Source: Dermacentor variabilis (lineage: Eukaryota; Arthropoda; Arachnida; Ixodida; Ixodidae). From it: a stretch of DNA of 64,000 nucleotides. The stretch lies in contig NC_134576.1 of NCBI RefSeq assembly GCF_050947875.1, positions 55,742,255-55,806,254 on the forward strand. Reading direction: 5' to 3'. The notes below the pieces were generated by a model, which searched no databases, had not been told where the DNA came from, and worked only from the letters and a program-made list of their open reading frames with translations. A program made the position numbers and the translations under genes. Shown piece by piece: positions 58,000 to 64,000 of this stretch (within the stretch, counting starts at the first letter, position 1; every line of letters starts with the position of its first letter).

Positions 58000-58629
58000 G
58001 GCAGCAGGAACTTCTGTTGCCATACTACTCGATGACTGCAGATCCATTGGGTTGCTTCTTGACGGTTCCGTCACTTCACAAAGGCATGTTCTGGAGTGTG
58101 TTTCACACGTGTTTTGCTGCTGCTCAAGAGCTGTGTCGCTGCAGTACGAAAGCACATGTCCCGGTGGTGCTGACTGCTGAGAAGACTGTTGTGATTGCCA
58201 TTGGTCTGTTTGGCGCCGCTTCCATCTGCATCGCATATAAATGAAACAGTGTGTGTGCCTATTTGTTGTGGGGATTAGATTACTCCCATTAATATGTTTG
58301 CAAAGGTAACGTTCCTGTGATTGCGTGCATATATTATTCTACAAGAGTGGTACCACTACAAGTTATGATACTTGCACACTTAGATACTGAGAAAGCATGG
58401 GCAAACAACAAACATAACGCGCACGTCTCGAGCGGCTGCTTTCCGATCTGCCGCTTCCCGACGCACGCGACGACCGCGGCTTGCATTAAATACAGTCTGC
58501 TACCACACAAAAGTAGCGCGCGGCCCCTTTCGTTACCTGCACAACTAGTAATTTAAGTTGCAGCGTTTGGAAAAGGGAAATAATTCTCTTGAGCTCGTCC
58601 ATGCCGATCGCGAGGGAAGGCACAGTGCA
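58000..58629. other. No gene recognised
   Basis: The minus-strand frame at 57694-58236 (180 codons, Ser/Gln-rich) has no domain and overlaps the 57605 frame. An ATAAAT word near 58239 is the only 3'-end-like signal. Confidence 0.35.
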
Positions 58630-58850
58630 ATCAAATAAATTCGGGGGTTCTAAGTGCCAAAACCATGCCAAAACCACGGAATCACTATGAGGCCCGCTGT
58701 AGTGGGGAGACTCAGGAATAATTTTAACCTCTGGGGGTTCTTTCACGTGCATAAAAATCAAAGCACACGGTAACTAGGATGTTCTTGCATTTTGCCCCCT
58801 ATCGAGATGCGGCCGCCGTGGCTGGGAATCGAGCACGCGTCGTAGAGGTT
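58630..58850 (-). mobile_element. tRNA-derived SINE (tick core family), minus strand
   Basis: On the minus strand a B-box-like TGCTCGATTCCCAGCC is followed by GGCGGCCGCATCTCGATAGG, GGGCAAAATGCAAGAACAT, GTGCACGTGAAAGAACCCCC-like text (ATGCACGTGAAAGAACCCCC), CGGGCCTCATAGTGATTCCG and TGGTTTTGGCACTTAGAACC, ending CGAATTTATTT. This order is a core I recognise as one of the most abundant SINEs in ticks. The A-box region is poorly preserved. Confidence 0.75.
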
Positions 58851-60060
58851 AGCGGTGCAACACGCATGCATTTACCGCTAACAAACGGCGGATGCCACCA
58901 CAATTCAACAATGTGACACGACTAAACAAACGGCCGTGCACTAAAAACAGGCATATGACTATTTCGCTTTCAAGATATTACACGCGAATGCGAAAGTATG
59001 AGACTTACTTGACTCGGCGCACTGCAGTTATCCATGCTTGTCGTCTGTCCTTCTCGCACCACTTCCCAGGAAATCTGTAGAACTTCACGGGCGGCGTACG
59101 ACCTTTCGTGTTTTCGAGGCTGCAGTGGCAATCAACAACACATCAGTATTGCGTGCCACCTTTCCTGGCTGATGAGGTCGCACTCGGCATCGCAAGAACC
59201 ACGCGCACGAGCGCTCCCGCCGTACACAGCACGGGCGCGTGCTAGCGCAGCGACGACCCTCGGAACTTCCATCGGTCCGCTAGGGGAGCATTCGGCGCTG
59301 GTGCCGCGCGGGCAAACTTTAGGTTGCCTCGTCTACTTTAGGTGGCACTTCAGCCCGTTCCGCGGCGAGGCGGTGGTAGGCACCATTGACCTTTAGCGTG
59401 ACCTCGCTGCGTGACGCCACACCACGTGACCTAGAGTGACGTCACACCAGCTGTGTAAAAACGGGGCCCCATCTCACGCCGTCGCGAGGCGAGGCGGTAG
59501 TAGTGGTAGTAGGCCCTAGCGGTAGCCACCAACGGCAGCCTAACTCCCGCTCCTCTCACCAGGAGCGCTACGGTCACTATTGCTTCGCAATCAGCAGGCT
59601 TAACCAAGCTAAGCCACGGCCGTTTTTTTTTTGTTTGAACCGGTAAGCGGAGCGTTTTTTTTTTTCATCGCGTGCTTGCGCGCTTGCTACGGCGTACCAC
59701 GCGCCAGCTCGCAAGCAGTTGACATTGCTTGCTAGCTGGCGCTGGTGCACCGTGGGTTATGTGTTGGCACGCAAGCAGTCTTGCCCATACTTATATTATA
59801 CCAGCATGTGCCGGGGCATAAAAAAAATTCCACTTCCAACACAACAGATCTTTGGGCTCGCTTTATTGATTTCGTTTCCGAAAAGATTTTTCTTATAACG
59901 TGGTGTGATACACGCTCAAAAATGAACGAAAGTGAAAGGTGCATGATAAAAATAAAAATATAAAAGGTGAAAAAATAAAAAGAAATATACAAGAGTAAGT
60001 TCAGAGAGCAGTAACAAAAAAAATATTGGAGGACGCTTCAGTTTCGCCTTCAAGAGTGGA
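58851..60060. other. No gene recognised
   Basis: CpG-rich between about 59050 and 59480, with T-runs near 59622 and 59657. Open frame 59034-59396 has no domain. Confidence 0.35.
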
Positions 60061-60381
60061 ACGTGATAGCTTTATCGCACCCCGTTCGCACCGCCCACTC
60101 AAACGATCTCCGCGAGTCAAACGTCGCGATCAGCACCAACGTTACTAGACTAGTTTCAGTTTTAAAACTCGGCGCCGTTGCGCGGAACCGCCCGCGCCTT
60201 CGTGGCGCTGCAGTCGCGCCCGGCTTCACTTCCTCACTGGCCGGCTACGCGGACGGGCCGGACTAAGTAGGCGGTGCAGCGTTGCTGGATTCTGTGGTTC
60301 GTTGTGAACGGCGAATTTCAGCAAGCATGTCATCCGTGGAACTGTAGCCTTCGCCGAGTTTCTTAAGAATATCAGCAGACG

Positions 60382-60560
60382 ATGCCAACGTGCTGCGTAC
60401 CTGACTACATAGGCCGCTATCGGAACGATGTCGACAGTTCGGCGCACCACTTTTCCTGTGCTCCCAGCAATGCGACGCTTCGCTCGGCGTGGAACAGAGT
60501 GATTCCTCGTGCCGACCGGGAACACTCTGCGAAATCAACGGCACGCGATCGTGCCACTGT
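60382..60560 (+). pseudogene. Degenerate THAP-type zinc-finger fragment
   Basis: From ATG at 60382 the frame reads MPTCCVPDYIGRYRNDVDSS, then SNATLRSAWNRVIPRADREH. This matches the start of THAP domains (MPxCCVPxCxGxYR, hydrophobic spacing, LRxxWxxxIxR). The second Cys of the CxxxC pair is replaced (PDY rather than PGC) and the distal Cys-x2-His is not recognisable. THAP domains are DNA-binding modules of P-type transposases and of related host genes. It is probably a dead copy; no splice sites or following transposase are seen. Confidence 0.45.
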
Positions 60561-60719
60561 TCCCGCGTTCGTCGTCGTCTTCCACAGCTGGCTGCGTGGC
60601 CGTTCATCTTTCCAGCGTAGAATCTCACTTCACTTCTGTCGTCGTAATGGGGAGGCCGCGTTTACGGGGGTATCAGCCACTCATGGTCTTACGTAACGGA
60701 AAGATTTAATTTTGAAGAA

Positions 60720-61205
60720 ATTTAATTTCGAAGAATCACAAGCGGCAAATCGCAGGCGAAGGCTGCTAACCACGCCGTCGAGCAAACTCGAGACATCGAA
60801 CGCAAGCGACAACTGCGGACTGCGGGCACACCGTCAGTGACTTCGTTCTCTCCGTCGCAGCCGATTGTGTGGGTAACCTCATAACTGAGAAATACCTTAA
60901 TGAACCCTCGGGATTAAAACCCAGTGATAAACACAGGGGCCGCACGTTTCAGCTTCGCTGATTAAGCATCTTCACGGAATGAAAAATCTCACTTCCTTTT
61001 TTTTTCTTCTTTTTTTTGGGGGCTTGTGTGTAGAAAGCCCGACCTCATCTTTGTTTTTGTAGCGCTTCTTTGGCGTGGTGAGAAGCTTCGGTGGGGATGA
61101 AGATCATCCTACAATCACGCACTTTGGACAGATATTCAGGCTCGTGAGCCTAAACTGCACGAAACGTTAAGACGACAGGATGAAACACACGACATTTAGA
61201 AACGC
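60720..61205. other. No gene recognised
   Basis: Non-coding DNA with a T-run at 60998-61017. Its last ten bases form the left target duplication of foldback 4. Confidence 0.4.
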
Positions 61206-61403
61206 TCATGAGAGTGGCTTGTTGGGCTAGTTGGTACATGGTTATACTAGGAAAATGCCAGCAAACTTGAAAGTAGAAAAAATCAAGAGGCAGACATAGA
61301 CAAAGACAGGAAGGTGGTGACAAGCCACCTTCCTGTCTCTTTGTCTATGTCTGCCTCTTGAATTTTTCTACTCTCAAGTTTGCTGGCATTTTCCTCGTAT
61401 AAG
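61206..61403. mobile_element. Foldback insertion 4, 198 bp, with 10-bp target duplication
   Basis: Flanked by the perfect direct repeat TTAGAAACGC (61196-61205 and 61404-61413). The insert has a head (TCATGAGAGTGGCTTGTTGG, GCTAGTTGGTACATGG), then a near-perfect hairpin with 76-bp arms (61242-61317 and 61325-61402) separated by a loop of about 7 bases. Arms contain GGAAAATGCCAGCAAACTTG and GACATAGACAAAGACAGGAA. Very few mismatches or one-base gaps, so it is young or maintained. No open frame or A-tail. Confidence 0.85.
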
Positions 61404-61413
61404 TTAGAAACGC

Positions 61414-62039
61414 AGCTTCTGCGCTTCGCTGTATGCGTTTCTTCCTTTCGTGCAGTTTACCCTTCTTTCAGTATTAACGAACTGGCGCGATAAATCTTAT
61501 TGCTGTAGGTGGATACCGCTTTCTCGTGGTATCACTAATGCGGACAAGGGAGAACGCCAGCGAGCGTGAAACACGTGCAAACTGCCCGTCCGCACGAGCT
61601 CAAGGCTGTGACGAAGCCCGAAGGAACAGCGTTGCCATCTGGCGGCTGTCACAGAAGTGGCGACCGCGGCTGTAAGCGCGCGGTCGGGGAGTTTTACAAC
61701 TCAAGCTAGACTAGTAACGTCGATCAGCACGGACAGGCGGGCCGCGATGCGCCACGAAGAAGGACGCGATCATGGGGAGAGCGGCGCGCCACGTGTCGGG
61801 GCCGCGCCGTACATTGCGGGGAGGGGGTCTTCTGTGTTTGCCGCAAGATGGCTCTGCGTGTGCGCAGAGCGCCGAAGAAATCTAGCGGAAACGTACTTCG
61901 CTACTCGTGTAACTGCGACTTCTGTAATTTACATGGTCATAATTACCGATATATACCGCAGTGTAACTTTCTACGGCACGTTTCTAAGGCAACACCGCAT
62001 TCACTAGAGGCGCTTTTGTCCCTCTTTGCTCTGTCGAAC
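61414..62039. other. Repeat-like DNA, no gene
   Basis: The frame 61657-62007 (116 codons) has no recognised domain. Text around 61850-62030 looks like a frequent tick repeat that continues into the tRNA-like segment at 62040. Confidence 0.35.
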
Positions 62040-62110
62040 TCGTGGCTGAGTAGCGTCTCCGTCTCACACTCCGGAGATCCTGGTTCGATTCCCACCCAGC
62101 CCATCTTGCA
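62040..62110 (+). repeat. tRNA-like segment with pol III A and B boxes (SINE head)
   Basis: An A-box-like TGGCTGAGTAGC (62043-62054) and a perfect B box GGTTCGATTCC (62082-62092) at tRNA spacing, with ACTCCGGAGATCC between. It does not fold into a complete tRNA: the acceptor stem is missing and there is no CCA-side pairing. It is therefore most likely the head of a SINE whose body (ACCCAGCCCATCTTGC...) follows. Not the same family as 58630 and 63137. Confidence 0.55.
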
Positions 62111-62199
62111 AGTTGTTTTTTCTTTATGAATGCCTTCTCGGATTTATCGCTCACGGCCGACGCTCCGACCCGACGACACCGGCTGTTCGGCGACACGAG

Positions 62200-63136
62200 C
62201 TCCTTAACGCTGTCGCGTTAAAAAGCGCTAAAAAACGCGAAGGCCGTTTCATGTACACACACATATAAACAAAAGAAGACCTTTATATAACGGCCTCAAG
62301 ACCGAACTGTAGACGAGCTTCTGATATATGCTCTAAGATATTGCACAAAACTGGAAGACGTGTATGACATAATCATGACAACTAGAGGAAGCGAAAATTC
62401 ACTGGCAATGGCAAAAACAATGGCATGCAAGATACCAAAAAATACAACGAAAAGCAAAGATTTCTTATTGACAGTCATACAAAAAAACTGGAAATTAATT
62501 GTATACCTGCACAAAAGTACATGAAATGTGCGACATGTTCATTAGTACTGAACAAAATGAAAAGCAGACATGGCAGAACAAAAATAACATTGTACGAAAA
62601 ACGTAAATACACATTATTTTGCACTTGGCCACTACTTGAGTAACTATGGCAACAGGTAGCGGAAGGTAGTCAGCTTTTGTAGGAGCACGTAGAAAACCTT
62701 GGCAGAAAAGCCTATTCATCCATCAAAGGCCCGGTGAAATAAGCCAACACAACTTTCACCACGAATGCAATGCTCAGCAGCAAATTTAGGTCACTGACGG
62801 CACTAAGTCATACCTTGTAACTGGGCATTCCTTTGTGTAATAAACACAAACGGCAGAAATCTTCATACAGGACACTTGCAATGCTCATGCTTTCAAGAAA
62901 AAAAGCGTATCATGCCTACACATGAAGGTTGTTCACGCGGTTTTTCCCATCAGCAATTACTTAGATAATACATAAACTTGAACAGTATTTTTTTCTGCTG
63001 TTAGTATGCTTATAGAATGATGACACACAGAAAAATGACTGGCAGCGGAATGGTAAGCTGGGCGAGATTCTGAAGTTGCAGAATGAGACTTGGCACAGAA
63101 AAACACTAGCGGAATAGCAGATGACAATGATAAGGA
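62200..63136. other. No gene recognised
   Basis: AT-rich DNA. Short open frames on both strands between 62296 and 62719 have no domain. Confidence 0.4.
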
Positions 63137-63335
63137 ATAACCCGTCGTGGTTGCTTAGTGGCTATGTTGTTGGGCTGCAAAGCACGAGGTCGCGGGATAG
63201 AATTCCGGCCATGGCGGCCAGATTCCCATGGAGGTGAAATGCGAAGACACCCATGTCCCATGCATCGGGAGCATGTTAAAGATTCCCTGGTGGTCAAAAT
63301 TAATCCGGAGTCCCCCACTACTGCATGCTGTTGCA
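63137..63335 (+). mobile_element. tRNA-derived SINE (tick core family), plus strand
   Basis: A-box-like TGGTTGCTTAGTGGC (63148-63162) and degenerate B box GGTCGCGGGATAGAATTCC (63188-63206). The core follows: ATGGCGGCCAGATTCCCATG, GAGGTGAAATGCGAAGACAC, GATTCCCTGGTGGTCAAAAT, TAATCCGGAGTCCCCCACTA. Same family as 58630-58850 but opposite orientation and with a better-preserved head. Confidence 0.8.
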
Positions 63336-63342
63336 CTTCAGG

Positions 63343-63420
63343 GGCGATCCCACCGCTAGCAACCTGTTTGTTGCGTTAGTAGGCGATCCCACCGTTAGCA
63401 ACCTGTCTCTTGCGTACTCC
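63343..63420. repeat. Two tandem copies of a unit of about 40 bp
   Basis: GGCGATCCCACCGCTAGCAA followed by CCTGTTTGTTGCGTTAGTA is repeated as GGCGATCCCACCGTTAGCAA followed by CCTGTCTCTTGCGTACTCC. The second copy lies at or inside the end of the putative LTR. Confidence 0.8.
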
Positions 63421-63994
63421 AGGGTAGCGTACCGTACTGCTGCCGAGAAGTAGCGACGCCTGCCTTTCGAAGCTCGACCGACATTACTTATTGGGTAGCG
63501 TAGCGTTGTCGGCGGGCTGCAGGCATCCGGTAGACCATGGCGACCGAGCAACGGCGAGACGACGATTTGCTAGTGCGAAACTTGCACTGTTTATTCAAAG
63601 GTAGTTGAAAGAAAAATAGAAGAGCATGAAGTATCAAGTATGAAGTATTTCAAAAGTACATTTCGGAGCCCCTGAAATAGGCTCTCTACAAGTGTGGGCG
63701 GGATCTTGCTTCCGTCGATGACACGTGACAGGCACCGAGAGAGGGCCCCTCCTCCTGCAATACCGAGCACGGGTAGGAGAAGTCGATCCTCTTTTCGACG
63801 AATCCGGGGAGAAGGTCGGGTGAATGACCTCTCCGGCGCCGTGGGGTCCGGCCAGTAGAGGGTAAGGGGATGACGTATCACCCACGGTGCCACGAACATG
63901 AGAGTGGAAGGGGATGACGTAGCACCCATGGCGCCCGACCATGTAGAGGGTAAGGGGATGACGTATGGCCCTTGGCGTCAGACCATACCTAACA
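63374..63994 (-). mobile_element. Probable LTR of a retrotransposon, minus strand, at the window edge
   Basis: On the minus strand the segment begins TGTTAGGTATGGTCTGAC at 63994 and could end ...GCCTACTAAC(G) at 63374, giving short inverted ends TGTTAG/CTAACG. It is preceded by a purine-rich GGAGAG (64000-63995), as a polypurine tract would be, and contains AATAAA (complement of 63590-63595) in its second half. Three imperfect tandem units of about 45 bp (near 63855, 63900 and 63944, each with GGGGATGACGTA) lie in the U3-like part. This would be a 3' LTR with the body beyond the window. No protein-coding part is visible, so class and limits are inferred. Confidence 0.4.
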
Positions 63995-64000
63995 CTCTCC

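Noticed and set aside
61250..61400. The 61-kb hairpin as a transcription terminator or CRISPR-like unit
   Set aside because: It has one palindrome only, no repeated spacers, a eukaryotic context and a target duplication showing insertion.
62040..62110. A genuine tRNA gene
   Set aside because: A and B boxes are present but acceptor stem pairing and a clear anticodon loop are not; it is better explained as a SINE head.

Overview
This window is eukaryotic, almost certainly from a hard tick (Ixodidae). The evidence is gene-poor, repeat-rich DNA with GT-AG introns, long microsatellites and repeat families I recognise from tick genomes: non-autonomous DNA elements bounded by TTAAAGGG, Tigger-like elements with GATATA-rich ends, I-, CR1- and L1/Tx1-like LINEs, a Penelope-like element and a tRNA-derived SINE. 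No bacterial operons, rRNA or CRISPR arrays are present. The species call is inference from memory of repeat families.

Layout. 1-15.9 kb: the 3' end of a plus-strand host gene. Three phase-compatible exons (6236-6299, a 21-nt exon at 6500-6520, and the terminal exon 15701-15858) encode an acidic C-terminus that I assign to DCAF1/VprBP. Its introns and flanks hold a degenerate minisatellite (142-770), a Tigger-like deletion derivative (2427-3673), two TTAA-bounded elements (7534-8879, 12153-13637) and a GA/TG microsatellite. 16.5-20.1 kb: a second Tigger-like remnant, dispersed repeats and a small foldback. 20.3-23.1 kb: a decayed Mutator-like transposase gene that also encodes a SWIM finger, an AT-hook, a Ulp1-type cysteine protease and a PHD-like finger. 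25.1-26.8 kb: a Penelope-like element and a LINE RT scrap. 29 kb: a compound AC/AT microsatellite. 32.6-35.3 kb: a Tc1/mariner element with long inverted repeats and an intron. 35.5-37.3 kb: a CpG-rich segment with an unassigned MGC-starting reading frame. 38.2-40 kb: a second copy of the 7.5-kb TTAA element, carrying a nested insert with a perfect 8-bp target duplication. 41.0-45.4 kb: a nearly complete CR1-like LINE on the minus strand. 45.6-51.8 kb: fragments of other LINEs, one split by a 159-bp foldback with a 15-bp target duplication. 53.6-56.8 kb: a dead leucine-rich-repeat gene split by a third TTAA element. 57-64 kb: promoter-like motifs, a THAP-like fragment, SINE copies, a 198-bp foldback with a 10-bp target duplication, and a probable LTR at the right edge.

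Apart from DCAF1 and possibly two unassigned frames, the coding signal belongs to dead or dying mobile elements, so there is no pathway to reconstruct. The most notable items are a set of small foldback retroposon-like insertions (19.96, 51.11, 55.90 and 61.21 kb), the Mutator-like transposase fused to a Ulp1 protease and PHD finger, and a TTAA element family carrying a conserved open frame in two young copies.
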